The position numbers and the translations under genes were made by a program. A stretch of 64,000 nt of DNA from positions 1,116,001 to 1,180,000 of the forward strand of contig JALJCQ010000001.1 in the NCBI GenBank assembly GCA_023091665.1, in the 5' to 3' direction. Source of the DNA: Pythium myriotylum (taxonomy: Eukaryota; Oomycota; Peronosporomycetes; Pythiales; Pythiaceae). Below the pieces are notes generated by a model. That model was not told where the DNA came from and ran no database searches. It worked only from the letters and a program-made list of their open reading frames with translations. This document shows positions 10,257-22,300 of this stretch, in pieces; within the stretch, counting starts at the first letter, position 1, and each line of letters begins with the position of its first letter.

Positions 10257-12658
10257 CTGATGCTTCTAAAAAAACTCCTCATTCTGCAATTGGAAAGGCC
10301 TTGGCCGCGGAAAACCCCTCTTTCAGCAACTTGAAATTGGGGATGGAACGGTGCACGCCAGAAAGCGCAATAAAACGTAGCTAGTGCATTGGCCAAATAT
10401 ACCGGCCTTGGGAGCACTGGATTGGTAGAAACGTAAAATTGATGCATCGTCTTTGAAATCGAAGATCCCCTTCGCGAAGAAAACGCACTGTGGCGACTGA
10501 GGCCAGCGCTTTCTTCGAGTCACTTGGCCCGTCTTGAGGTCCTTCTCGACGGCCTATGCGACGCAATATTTGAGCGCGGAGCCACGCCCAATCGACTGGC
10601 CCGCATGCGAACGAATCGGCTGCAGGAACGAAGTCGATCCGTCCACACCAACCCACCACCGGAGCCCACTGTACCTATTCTTAGCCGTCCCTAATTCGCT
10701 GGCCGAACCACCAGCAATTCCCAGCGAAGAGGTCCGGTTTGGCCGTTTCGCTGGGCACCGACGGCTGGAAAAGCGGTTTTCTCCCTCCCACCAGCCCCCA
10801 TCCGGTGTACAGTTCACTAAATGGCGAAGGTGCGAACTTAGTGTGACTGGCTGAGGGCGATGGAGCCACCCCACCGGGCATGATCTTGGCGTCTCAGATC
10901 GCCTGGCACGGACTGAGCCATCTCGAGCACATGGCGGGAGACGTGTGCTGTCGATCACCAGAACGATGGGTCTGCACGGGGATGGCGATAGAGAGAGAGA
11001 GAGAGGTCCATAGAGGTCCCGGCGGGCGTGGCACGTGAGCAGCTCCAGTCAGCGAGCGATTGCAGGCGCGAGCGTGCCTTTGGCTCCGCACGCACGCGCA
11101 GACAAGTCGGAGCCGAGGCGCCTGGCCGAGACCTCCGTCTGGACCACAAATCAAGCCACATCCAGTCTCGAGGCTCGAACCGGATTTGGTCGACATGGCT
11201 ACATTTCCGGCCTGTCCAATTGACGTGGGAACGGCAACTTGGCGTCTGACTCTGAGATGGCGCCTCACCGCTGGCGCCACGATTTTCATCAACACTCGGG
11301 TGATAACGAGCGGCGCGATCGGCCGACTCGGGGGTTCTCACCCAATGTGGAACGGCATGGCCGTGGCCGACAGCAGCTGAGCAGTTTGGTTCACCTTGCG
11401 TGCATGTGTCCTTTCGTTTATACTGTAACAAGTCTACCTATTCGCGACCTCCTGCCTCTACAACGTCGCGCCTGTCGCGGGTGGCGCCAGATCGGCAGCT
11501 CGATCGGGCGACTCGCTAGAGCGCCGTACGAACCGCACGGCCTCGGTGAACATGCTCTGAGATTCTACTCGTCGGATGCCCGTTGGCTCTCGTGCTGTTG
11601 CGTCGAGACTGTTGCCGTCGCCGGTATTCGAAGTCCGAGCTCGACCGTCCTCTCGTGGACGATCCTCTTCCTCTTTGTCGCTCGCATCGGTCGCCGAGAG
11701 GATACACCACACTGGCTCGTGTTGCTCGGTCGACTCGGCCGCGCACATTCGCTGCCATTCCTCCCAATCGAGATGCGCCGTTGTGTTGAGCTGCACATGA
11801 TACTTGATGTCATTGCCGTCGAGCTTGTGCACGTCTGCCCAGCCGTGGACACGGTCTCCTGAGAGTGGCCGTCGTCGGACCCGCCGCTGCAGCGCGTCCG
11901 GTGCGTGGTCTTCGCCGCTGCCTTGGAGGTTCAGCATTCGTTCACTCGACGACGGATGGTTGCGGCGCAGAGCGTGCGAGATGGAAAGTGGCGCCCATTA
12001 CTGGCCTTGCAGATGCAAACATCCAGAGCGCCACCGCGGTGGATTTCGGAATGGGCGCGTCCGCGAAGAGGTCCGACGCGGACGGGGAACGCCATCAACT
12101 CGCGTCGCGCGCGTGCGTCCTGCGTCAGCTCCAGCTGCCGCACGTCAGCGCATGGACGAGCCGGCCATGTTCTTCGGGAATGTCACCGCGCGGTGGCGTG
12201 AGCGTCGCGGATGTGGCACTCGGCCTGACGAGCACACGGCGTGATTGGCCCCGCGGCGATGACCAGATGGCCCCGGCCTTGTCAAAATCTGTGATTGTCC
12301 GGGCTCTGGAGGCTCTCAGCTGCAGCGAGCATGCCTGAGTTCGATGGACAGTCCCACCCGTGGGCGGAACTTCCGGTTTGCTCCGCATTCACAAGTGAGG
12401 GAGACACCGATCGAAATGTGCGATTCCCGACGCGCAGCTGGCGACTGGCTCGGCACGCTTTGGCGTGTTCAACGCAAGGACGCGAGGATGCGCTTCAATC
12501 GGAATTGGCGGAAAGCGGAGGCCATCGTGGGACCCTAGCAGCTGCAAACAGAAGCCACTCTCGGTGAAGAGCCCAGTGGTGGGTGCGAGCGTATCAGATC
12601 AGCGCCAATCCACGCGACGTGAGGATCGGGCGGCGTCACCGAGGGGTCAACGATGAGT
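10257..12658. other. Gene-poor GC-rich region with no confident gene
   Basis: There is no open frame with a recognisable domain here. Several frames of 60-160 codons overlap on both strands, as expected in GC-rich DNA. A simple (AG)n run lies at 10990..11005. One minus-strand frame (11458..11937) has protein-like composition and is listed separately. The stretch could hold a decayed gene or an unusually long upstream region of a neighbour. Confidence 0.4.
11458..11937 (-). CDS. Possible ORF, 159 aa, unknown; perhaps an exon of a START-like protein
   Basis: The frame contains a mixed-composition segment (GNDIKYHVQLNTTAHLDWEE, then VWCILSATDASD) unlike the Arg/Pro-rich shadow frames around it. 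It is faintly reminiscent of oomycete START-domain proteins, but I see no catalytic or diagnostic motif. No convincing upstream exon was found. It may be a pseudogene remnant or a chance frame. Confidence 0.2.
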   Translation of the reverse strand: MLNLQGSGEDHAPDALQRRVRRRPLSGDRVHGWADVHKLDGNDIKYHVQLNTTAHLDWEEWQRMCAAESTEQHEPVWCILSATDASDKEEEDRPREDGRARTSNTGDGNSLDATAREPTGIRRVESQSMFTEAVRFVRRSSESPDRAADLAPPATGATL

Positions 12659-14098
12659 CTATTGTCCAGAAGATAGGATCGGAGCAGCGCCGAGGATAGC
12701 ATTCTCCCATCGCATGACGAGCGCCAGCAATTCCAGGTACCACGCGTGACGAGAGAGCCCGAGGCTAAGCGGAATGCGACCCGTGAACTCGACGCGAATG
12801 CCTGATGGCAGCGGCTCAAACAGCCACCTACATCCACACGAAGACCATGATGGGTGAGTGTGTTTACCAGGCTTCGACTATCGATCATCCACACATACCA
12901 ATTCAGCTCGTCGATCCATTCCTCATGGATTTGCCTGGGTGTGGCGCCAACCAAAAAATCAAGATCCTCATCGTCACTTTGACTAGCGTGGAGGTCTTCA
13001 ACCGCAACACGACCAACGGGATCAAACAGCTCCTGGTTCGGTACAGAATGAGAGGTGATTGCGATAGCTGTGTTAGTCTCTGGAGGATGGCTATCAATCT
13101 GCACTCGTGACACGAAGAAGGATGACTTGGCGACGACTGTCTGGGGTTTAGCATCTTCACCTCGTGAGGTATGCTTGATCATGCGGTAAACTAGCAATGC
13201 CTGACCATTGTCCCCGTTCGCTAGTCTGCGTCGTCGTATTTGAATTAGCGGGCTTGGAGCTGCCGAAGAAGTGGGTGAGTCTGATCGTTCCTGTGAGCAG
13301 AAGAGCAGCGTTTGCTCCGCCATATCGAAGGATTGTTGTGTGGTGAAGTAGTCCTTCACGAAGCGATACTCCAGGTTCTGGCCAACTTGTTGGGTCGTGC
13401 AGTTCCAGCCAAACGCATCGTCGCTTTGAGCACTCGGCGAGTCAAACTTGATCGACTGGACGCAATTGATTGCGTCTAATAGCAAGGCGTTGTAATCGTG
13501 GGCACTTGCGTGGACCACGAAGTTCTCCTCTCTTGCATCCTCGTCGTCAAGAGCGTCGAGCAAGCGACTCATGAGTCGTCGAGTCTGCAATTGTTGCTGA
13601 GCGAGATGCTGAAGAGCTGTGTGCTCTGCTGCTGCCGAGTCTTTTCGATTGATCAGGTCCATTAGCAAGGCATCTCCGGTCCCATGAGTCGAGAATTCAC
13701 CATTCGTCCCGAGATGCGATGATTTGAGCCGCTCGTACTGATTCACCAGAGCGGCCTCCTCTTCTCGCAGCCCGCGTAGTACTTCCTGGAACATTACGGT
13801 TCATCCACACGCAATTGGGACATGACTAACGAGAGCACCACACCTGCTTGCGTCTATAGAATCGTCGAAACGTCACTCGATTGCGCTCTCGCTTCTCGTC
13901 CTGGCTCACGCGGACCTGCCCATATGTGCGCCGACTCCTCGGGTTGAACGCGACGGGAGGATTGAGAATGATGCCCACTGGAGGATCAGGCTCTGCGTCT
14001 TCAGTCTTGCACTCTGTTGATTCCGACGATTCCAGCACTGCCATTATCGGCTGCCACTCATGCCCTTTCTCTTCTTCTCCACTCCACGATCCCCACAT
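12659..14098 (-). CDS. bZIP-like transcription factor with START-like C-terminal domain (copy 1)
   Basis: Exon 1 (13844..14098, possibly starting at 14044) ends with the basic region KRERNRVTFRRFYRRKQ. Exon 2 resumes at 13785 after a 58-nt intron with a heptad-rich zipper (EVLRGLREEEAALVNQYERL). Another intron near 12815..12867 is needed to reach the C-terminal block GLSRHAWYLELLALVMRWEN and the stop at 12659. The middle region (HDYNALLLDAINCVQSIKF, then LEYRFVKDYFTTQQSFDMAE) resembles the START-like, so-called M96-type, domain common in oomycete bZIP proteins. In the basic region the usual N-x7-R pattern is broken, because a Tyr stands where the second DNA-contacting Arg is expected. It is nuclear by inference. 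The exact boundary of the last intron is uncertain. Confidence 0.62.
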
Positions 14099-15184
14099 CG
14101 ATCCGACGGTTTGAAACCAACTTCGAAGCCGATGGCAGCAGCAATGCCTTGACGAAACTTCAATGCGTTTGAGGTCTCGTTGATTAGACAATGATTTACA
14201 ACCGAAGGAGACCTATTCGTATACGATGTAGCGGCTGGTAAGAGAGCGAGTGCGTGTATCAGAAAGAGCAACCAAAGCAGATTGAGCTGCACTGTCGAAT
14301 GCACCGTAGAAACAACGCAGCTGCGCGGATCGAAGCTGAAGCAAAGTGTCTGTAGCTCGCCTTCTAACCGCTCGCCAGTTAACTTCACCCGAAAACGGCA
14401 GACTTGACTGACGGCTGTGTAGATGCTTCCACGGCTCTGTTTTGACAATGAAGCACTTCAGTTGGTTGCGAAATGGCTCTGTTCTGAGATGTACCCCTTC
14501 GAGGACGGACGAGACATGAGCTTTCGCGATCCAAGTCGGTTGTGGGCTCGACGGTCTGTGTATTGGCTGTTCGTGACGAGTTGTGGTGCGCCCACTACCT
14601 CAGTCAGCCATCGTGACTCACGCTCAGTCATTTTGTAAGGTCGTGTGGATCAATCGGATCAGCGCCTCTTCGCACCGGCTGGTGAGAAAATGTCATGAGT
14701 TCAGTTCAAAAAGCTGACGGGCTGTGACCGAACTCTTGAAGTGACGGACATTTGATTCGCGACGAGATCTCGTCGCTGTCATCTCTCTTCGCCAGCCGCC
14801 TGAGAGCGGAGCGATCTCGTCGCGCACGTTTCGTCCTCTCGCAGCTCGCCTCGCTCTGCGCCAGCAAAGACTTCGCCTCGCTCCATGCATTCCTCGGGTC
14901 CGTAAACACCCGAGACTGGCCGATCGTGCGGTGGACTGGTCTCTCGCACTGTCGTGGGACCTGTCGGTTGGACGAGAAAAAGGAGCTCGCACCTGCGCGA
15001 TCATCATCCTGATAGTAGGCGCCGTGGATGCCAAGGCAGATGTACGGCAGCGTGCGTGCGAGCGTCGCGACGACGCGACCATGCGGCCTGTGGGCTGCTC
15101 GGCAAAAGTGGCAGGGCGTGAGCAGAGACGAGGTTGCTAACTGTTACAGTTTTGATAAGAACAACGCTAGATCTCAAGGCGGCT
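14099..15184. other. Region between the two bZIP genes; possible 3' exons of copy 2
   Basis: Minus-strand frames at about 14706..15090 (with ARTLPYICLGIHGAYYQDDD and SEAKSLLAQSEASCERTKR) could be C-terminal exons of the upstream bZIP gene, but no junction is convincing. A 71-codon plus frame at 14423..14638 shows nothing recognisable. The part next to 14098 should hold the promoter of bZIP copy 1. Confidence 0.35.
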
Positions 15185-15676
15185 TCAACTTGCTTGAGAC
15201 TGGGACCCAAAATGGGTCCACTGCAGCAACTCAGTTTCAATAATCGTCCCGATCTCGCTCTGGAGCACGAGCTGGTCGTCCATTGCGTCGAGCAGCCGCA
15301 CTCGCTGGGACTGCAGAGCCCACTTCTCCTGGTTGAGCGCCATGAACCGCTCTCGCGTCGCTCGCGATGTGGCGGTCTCCAGTAACCTTGCGAGCTGACA
15401 CTCGAGACTACTGACCTCGTCTTTCAGAGATTGGATGCGAGACTACTCTCGGAGAAAGCAGTGTTTTAGGGAGCTCCACACCAAAGAGTAGACCGTGCGC
15501 TGACTGACCTTGTTCCGATGGTAAAACCGCCTCGCGTGAGCTCGGTTGAGCTCGAGTTTGCGCAGTGCTGCGGCGCCCGGATCTCGCTGCAAGTTGACCG
15601 TGCTCCGTCGCTTGAGCGGCTTCTCTGGGTGGATATGAGGCCCATGTGTAGCTGTTTCGAGGCTTGTGGTCACCAT
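15185..15676 (-). CDS. bZIP-like protein (copy 2), possibly truncated
   Basis: Exon 1 runs from 15676 (MVTTSLE; the frame is open to 15802) to 15509 and ends with the basic region LELNRAHARRFYHRNK. After a 66-nt phase-0 intron (15443..15508), exon 2 gives a clear leucine zipper (SRIQSLKDEVSSLECQLARL) and a helical segment. The frame stops at 15185 unless another intron continues it. The basic region shares the RRFY variant with copy 1, so the two genes, which are on the same strand, look like old tandem duplicates. No START-like domain is visible in frame. It is either a short bZIP or a gene whose 3' exons I could not join. Confidence 0.5.
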
Positions 15677-16698
15677 TCGCTGTGGATAGGTGACTTGTCG
15701 AGTGAAATGTGGAATGACCCGGAGCAGAGCGACTGGGCCATTGAACTCGTAGGGACAGCTCTTTCCTCTTCTTCTTCGTGGCCCGTCCTCACCACGGCGC
15801 AAGTCATCGCTGATAGCGTTATGCGTCTATGCACCGACCCGATCATGTCAGCAGACAACGCAGCTCTGTACCGCAGGCTTCTCTCCTTGGCATCCACTCG
15901 TCCGAAGAATGGTTCGATTTTCGACACAAATCTGGGTAGGCGCAGCCAGGCTACTACCTTCACCAATTGATATTCCGCGAGTATCGTTTCGTCACAACGT
16001 CACGTTTAGCCTCATCATTCCCATTAAAAACCTCGTAAAACGAATTTTTGGCATGGGAGACTACCCATCGTATATTATATCTATCGGGTGCACCAGCTCA
16101 GTCTCCATGATGACAGGACGCGGGAAAAGAACCCCTCCACGTGGTCTCGTCATAATAGCACGCACCTCTTGAGATACTATGATAGTGGTAGTGCTCGAAC
16201 GATTTCACACCGCGTGGGCCGGATTAGTAGTTGTTGCCCATCGACGTGGACTCGCCATCGCTCTTCCTTCAACTTCACCTTCGCCGTCGAGGCAGTCATC
16301 AGTCCCTCGACGGCCACGCGAAGACAAAGCGAACATGCGAGAGACCCACGATGGGGCGACGCACGCGTCGGGGCCCTCAAAACGAAACATTCGGCGCAGT
16401 CGGATGGGGCCATCTGCGACGTGTGTAATTCGCACCGTGTTTTGCGACTAAGATGGCTACACATAGTCAACTCAAGATATGGCTACAACAACGGCTCGCA
16501 CGCGAGGGTCGTCAGCGCCACGAGAAGCACAGGCGGCACGATCGCACTGGAGAGCGAGAACAACCGCGGCGTGTCGCGTCCTCGCGCGGAAGCCGTGTGA
16601 CTCTGGCGCTCATTTCCGCTTTCGCCGTCTCGAGAAGAGAAGCCCTCCCTCGACACTTTTCAACTTCCTCCACAACGATCGAAGACCATCAAGACAAC
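15677..16698. other. Intergenic region, no confident gene
   Basis: This roughly 1-kb stretch lies between divergent genes (bZIP copy 2 on minus, membrane protein on plus). Short frames on both strands lack recognisable domains. It probably holds both promoters. An open frame continues upstream of the plus gene to 16453 but reads as Arg/His-rich non-coding sequence. Confidence 0.4.
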
Positions 16699-17304
16699 AT
16701 GACTGCAGCGCTTGTCGTCGTTGGAATCGTAGTGTTTGTGCTGTTCATGGTCTTTTTCCAGAACGTGAACAAGTGGTGCGGCCCGAAGGAACCCTCGGAC
16801 AGCTTGTCGAACGACTGCGCAGTTATTTATCCCTCGAAAGTGGAGATGCCTCCACTGACCCCCGAATCGACGGACAGAGCTCCGACTCCTCAAGGCGCGT
16901 ACGCTATTGACATTGAAGATGACGCTGTCGTCGACCGCTCGACAGCAGTGCGCAAGACCCGCGTGATCTCCTTCATCCGCTTCTCAGGCTACACCGACTC
17001 GGAGGCGTCCATCAGCGAGCGCAGCACCGGGCTTTCGTCCTGGTCTTCGTTCAGCCTTGAGCGAGGCTCGACAAAGAGCGAGCCCGAGGAGGTCGAGGCT
17101 GCGGAGACGTCCGGATGGGTCCGCCACAAGCGTCTGCCGTATCTCGACGGCTACGACGACGTCGACACCGTCGAGATCGGCATGATGAAGGGCTTTGCGG
17201 AGAAGAACATGCTCTCGTTCAAGCCAAGGCCCCGCATGCTCAAGTGGAGCCGCGCCAAGAAGCCGGTGCACGCGACGCACACGCCGTCCATCTTCCTTCT
17301 CTGA
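16699..17304 (+). CDS. Small single-pass membrane protein, unknown
   Basis: This is 201 aa from the Met at 16699, which opens directly into a hydrophobic segment (AALVVVGIVVFVLFMVFF, residues 3-20). The following tail is polar and Ser/Glu-rich, with SGYTDSEASISERS and a basic end (PRPRMLKWSRAKKP). The layout fits a signal-anchored protein with a cytosolic tail. No known family is recognised. The upstream in-frame extension to 16453 is Arg/His-rich and probably untranslated. Confidence 0.55.
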   Translation: MTAALVVVGIVVFVLFMVFFQNVNKWCGPKEPSDSLSNDCAVIYPSKVEMPPLTPESTDRAPTPQGAYAIDIEDDAVVDRSTAVRKTRVISFIRFSGYTDSEASISERSTGLSSWSSFSLERGSTKSEPEEVEAAETSGWVRHKRLPYLDGYDDVDTVEIGMMKGFAEKNMLSFKPRPRMLKWSRAKKPVHATHTPSIFLL

Positions 17305-17674
17305 CCACGCGCAAGAACCCCGCCGACCGCTTCGCGAGAGCAAACCACTAGTTTAATTTAATCCATTATTTACGCATCGCCCTCTCCGTTTCTCACTTGT
17401 GAGTTGCCATTCTCCATCGCTGTCCGCCCAAGCCACATACTTGATGTGACAAGGCGCAAGTGCACCATCGCCGCAATCTGAGCTGGACGACATTGATTGG
17501 GCAGCCCGTTTCTGAGTCTCCCCATAAATGATCATTCTGAGTCTGAGTCGACGAGCCCCCTTTTCGAAGGTGAGCTGCTCGACGAGAAGCGCATCATTCA
17601 CGTTCGCCGCAGAGGCCCCACACTGCTCGTCGCGAGCCCTCGGCGCGCCACCACCGACCGACCGACCAGGCGTC
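17305..17674. other. Intergenic region upstream of the divergent kinase
   Basis: About 370 bp between two plus-strand genes, ending in a CCGACCGACCGACC run just before the kinase start. No gene is seen. Confidence 0.4.
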
Positions 17675-19008
17675 ATGGAGGCGCTCCAGCAAGTCGAGTT
17701 CATGTACAACCGCCAGCGCGGGCGCCCCATCTACGCCGAATTCATCCATCGCGGCCAGCCGCCGCGGTACCCGCCGTTCGCCATGCAGCTCCCCGTCGCG
17801 TTCATGCCGTGGGACGAGGACCAAGGCGGCGTCGTGTGCTTTATGCACCCTGCGCATCAGTCCGTCCTTGCGACGCGCGAAGAAACGGCCGATGAGAACG
17901 CTAACGTTGGCATCTGTCGCTGCGGAGTCGTCAAGTATGGCAAGTATTTTCGACGGAATCGACTCAAGGAGCTTGGGTATTACGACGTCGCGCTGAAAGT
18001 CATGGACAAAGGACAGCTCGAGCTCCAGCGAGACGATGTGTTCAACGAAGTGCGCGTCATGGCGCAGCTGCAGCCGCCCGGATTCGTCGGACACTACGCA
18101 TCGCCGTACTTCTCCCAATGGGAATGCTGCTCGGATGCCGACAACGAGTACATTGCAATGGATTTCGCGGCAAACGGCAGTTTGATCATGTACGTCAAGC
18201 GACGGCTCACCGAATACAAGAGATTCGCCGTTCAGAAGCTCGTTCAGACCATGTCGTCACTGCCGGGCATCGAGGCCGTGGTAAATGCCTTTGTTGCGGA
18301 GGCCATGATGACCGAGGCGCTGTTCATCTTCCATGGAGTGATGAAGGGGCTTGCATACATGCACGCACACAATGTTTGCCATTTAGATCTCGACCCGTGC
18401 AACGTCGTCATCGACGCCAATTTTAATCCACGACTAATCGATTTCGGCAGCTCCGAGATTATGACCAACGATGGATTCGCTGGCGCCGACGACCGATTAG
18501 TCAAGTTCAAGCCACTCTACGTTGCCCAGGAAGTGCGTGAGCATAATCATCATGAACCACCACGACCGGGCTTTCTTGGGGCTGCTGCCGATATGTGGTC
18601 AGCGGGCGTATTGGTAAGAGACTTTGCATTGGAATGGTAGTTCGTGTTGTGGCTGACTCAATGTTTTTCTCCATGTAGCTGTACCAGTTGCTGTGCTTCG
18701 GTTACCCAAAGGGCCACCTCGCGCTGATCTGTGATCAGAACTGGCGGCACAACCTCATGTGCCACGCCAGAGAAGGCTACGGCACGTGCTTGGCCGACCA
18801 AGGGTGCTTGATCTGCTTCCGCGGCATCCAGTTCCCGCCCGTGATTTACGACATTTTTGTGAACCTACTCATCGTCGAACGTCCAGCCGATCGGATATCC
18901 GCCGACACGGTCGCCACTATGATTGAGCCGCTGCTTGAAGGCTACGAACCAGATTTCGCAACGCGTGCTGAAGCTATCCTAGAAGCCGTTGTGATGGCTC
19001 ACCAATGA
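17675..19008 (+). CDS. Divergent protein kinase-like protein
   Basis: Two exons (17675..18613 and 18679..19008) with a 65-nt phase-0 intron give 422 aa. Kinase features in order are: a weak glycine loop (GICRCGVVKYG), VALKVMDK with the ATP-anchoring Lys, FNEVRVM with the alpha-C Glu, the catalytic loop HLDLDPCNVVID, and the metal-binding LIDFGSSE. The HRD Arg is Leu, and the Lys of HRDLKPEN is Asp. The APE segment reads PLYVAQEV. With the catalytic Asp, loop Asn and DFG kept, activity is possible but altered. It resembles lineage-specific oomycete kinases. Met at 17675 is preferred over 17528 because the upstream residues look untranslated. Confidence 0.75.
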
Positions 19009-19134
19009 ATCTGTCACTCAAGACCTGCGTATCCACTCCACACCCAAGATCAACTCATTCTTCTGGCACATAGAAAAAGATTACTGACCATAACCTCCAA
19101 TCAATGCAAGTCAGGCTCCATTGGCCTCGTCAAC

Positions 19135-19163
19135 TGCCCCGCCACTCTAAAAGTGGCGGGGCA
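19135..19163. other. Perfect 12-bp inverted repeat with 5-nt loop
   Basis: TGCCCCGCCACT (19135..19146) pairs exactly with AGTGGCGGGGCA (19152..19163) around the loop CTAAA. It lies between the kinase stop and the kinesin start, in either the 3' UTR of the former or the 5' region of the latter. Confidence 0.7.
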
Positions 19164-19305
19164 TCCAAGTGCCCGTTTCGCTATGTTGCATGAAAGGTCG
19201 TATTGGTTACGTAGGATCCCTACCCACTCTGCCTCTAATGGTTCCCTCGGCGAGACTCGATTGACAGACGGCATTCTTCGTCTCAAAGCTGCTGCTTGGT
19301 GAAGT

Positions 19306-22300
19306 ATGGACTTCGCTAACTCGCTTCGTAACTCGCGGGGCCCCGGGACAGCACCGCGAAGCAGCACGTCGGGGGCCAGCCACAGTCCGTCAAACGCCTA
19401 TTATTCTCGTGGCAATGGACCTCCCGGTGGTATCAGCGTCAATGTCACCTCGGGGTCTAGTCCGTCCCATCAACAGCATGTGCGGTCATCGCCGTCTTCC
19501 TCAGCGAATCGCCGCACCTCCACTGGAGGAGCCTCTGGAGAATACCTTCAGCGCACAGCTATCTCCAACTCGTATTCGACGCGCGTAGACGATGAGACGT
19601 CATCTAACGTCTCTGAAAACCTTTCGGTCGGCAGCGGCCGGCATGACGGAGTAGGCACCGGGTCACCTATGAGTGTGAGCTCACGCTCCGGGTCCATACT
19701 GGGTGGCGAACGAGGCAGCAACTTCAAGGTCGTCATTCGAGTCCGCCCACCTTTGCCTCGAGAGCTCCACAACGACCGTCCATTTCAAAACGTGATCCAT
19801 GTCGATTCTGAAGGCCACGTGCTGACAGTTTCCGAGAATCTCATCTCCGTCGCGCCCAGCAGCAGCACTGGTCCTGGAAGTATCGGCGGTGTCGAGACGG
19901 AGGCGGCACTCTCTCCTGGAGCCTACGGCAGTCATGTCTTCTCTTTTGACCACGTGTACGACCAACACTGCACTCAGCGTGTCGTGTACGAAAATACTGC
20001 AAAAGCTGTGGTCGAGTCTTCGCTGGAAGGGTATAATGCCACGATATTCGCATACGGCCAGACAGGCACCGGCAAAACCTACACCATGGAGGGCTTCAAT
20101 AGTGGATCTGGTGCTTCAGCTGTGGAGGAGAGAGGTATCATCCCGCGCGCGATCGAGCAAATTTTTATGCATATCCAGTCGAATATGTCAGCACGCATGC
20201 GATTCCTCGTGCGTGCTTCCTACTTGCAGATCTACAACGAGTCCATTTCTGACTTGCTGAAGCCAGAGAGAAACAACCTAACGATCCGCGAGGACAAGAA
20301 GCGCGGGGTATTTGTCGAGGGCCTTTCAGAATGGGTCGTTCGATCACCAGAAGAAATCTATGGTTTGATGGAGCGCGGCGGCGCCATGCGTGCGACAGGG
20401 AGCACCAAAATGAATGAGATTTCGTCGCGAAGTCACGCTGTCTTTATCATCATCGCTGAGCAGAGCAAGACGGCATACGTGGATGCCAAAGGAAATGACA
20501 TATCTCCTGAAGAGTTCACAAGCCTCGTGAACGCGTACCAGGCTCGCAACGGCGGTGCTGGCGGTGGTGGAGGGAACGGTCAACTTCATCCAAAGCTCGA
20601 GTCAATGATTCGCCAGAGCTTTAAGGTTGGCAAGCTTAATCTTGTGGATCTTGCTGGCTCGGAGCGTGTGCGACTATCTGGAGCAACGGGTCAGAGACTC
20701 GAAGAAAGCAAGAAGATTAACCAGTCGCTTTCGGCTCTCGGCAATGTCATTGCTGCACTTACAGATGCACGAGGGCGCCAGCATATTCCATATCGTGACA
20801 GCAAGCTCACGCGTATTCTGGAAGACTCCTTAGGCGGGAACTGCAAGACTACAATGATGGCTATGATTTCACCGGCACTAGAGGCTATCACCGAATCGCT
20901 ATCCACGTTAAAGTTTGCAAATCGGGCCAAGAGCATCAAGAACGAGGCTCGTGTGAACGAGGATCTCGACCAAAAGAGTCTCCTCAGAAAGTATGAGCGC
21001 GAGCTTAAGCGGTTGCGAGCCGAGCTCGAGGAGAAGTCACGCAACGTCGTTGACAAGCGAAGACTGCTGGAGCTCGACGAACAGAGGCGACGTGCCGAGG
21101 AAGACAAGATGGCTGCGATTCGCGCGCTTGAGGAGCGATCTCGCGAATTCATGCGTGAGAAAGAAGAGAAGAAGAAACTCGAGCAGCGCATTGCAGCCCT
21201 GATGAGCCAAATGCTCACTAGCAGCCAGCGTCGAGGCTTTGCGGCTGGTGCTGGGCAAACAACTGGTGCCGGGATGACGACGGAGAATGGTGAGGCTGTG
21301 TTCATGGCCGGTGAAGGAGGCATCGGCTTTGACGCTGAGGATCCGATCCTGCGGGACGCTATCAAGGAACATCAGGATCGGATTCGAAAGGAGTACGAAT
21401 GTCGACTCGCAGATCTAGAAAAAGAACGCGAGAGCATTGAGGAAGAGAAAGCCCAAGTGGATCGTTATAAGCAGCTATTGCTGAAGCAGCGAGACATCAT
21501 GATCGCGCTGACACAGCGGCTTAATGAACGTGACGAGCAGATTACGGCGCTTCGAGACGAACTGGATGCATACGATCGTCATCAGAAGGAACTCGAGGAG
21601 AAGCTGGATGAGAAAACGGCCCACTTGATCCATTTACAACGCGTGACGCTGGAGCAGACTGGTGGAAACGCACTCACTGCTGGTGTTGGAGTAGCAGGAG
21701 GAGGTGATTGGGTCACAGGTGGGGATTCTGCTGTGACCCGACCAGAAATGCTGGTCACTACGAAGCAGTATCGTGCGCATGCTCACTCCACTATTAATGT
21801 TGCTGGTGGAAAGTCCGGCCGTGCTGACACTGTTGACTTGCCGCTGTTATCTGCCGAAGAAAAGATACAAGAGCTAACAAACCTTCTCGACGCACAAGCG
21901 ACGGACCAGGTGCGCTTCGCAAAGGAGCTTGAAGAAGTTAAGGCCGAGAAAGTTTCCGTTGAGTACCTTCTCCGGGATCGACTGGAGAAGCTTGTGCAAG
22001 TGGAAATGGAAGCCCGCATGAAGTCCATGGCGAGGAATCAGCAGCAGCAAGTTCAGGATCAGCTGCTCAAAGTGAAGCGCCAAATGGAAGATCTAGAGAG
22101 CGAGAACCGACGACTAAAAGAGGAAAACCAGGCGGCCAAAATGCTGGAGACTGATCCACAGGCCAACGCGCAGGCGGTTCACCTCCAAGCTCGCTGCGAG
22201 ACGCTCGTGAAAGAGCGACGCGCGGTTCAAACGATCATGGAACAAAAAATCAAGACTCTGGTCACGGCCATTAGCGATGCGTCTGAGGCGACTTTTCAAT

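Noticed and set aside
10381..10659. Minus-strand frame of 92 codons
   Set aside because: It has no similarity to known families, no partner exons and low-complexity composition.
14044..14448. Minus-strand frame of 134 codons with a hydrophobic stretch
   Set aside because: It overlaps the start of bZIP copy 1 in another frame and lacks a plausible gene context.
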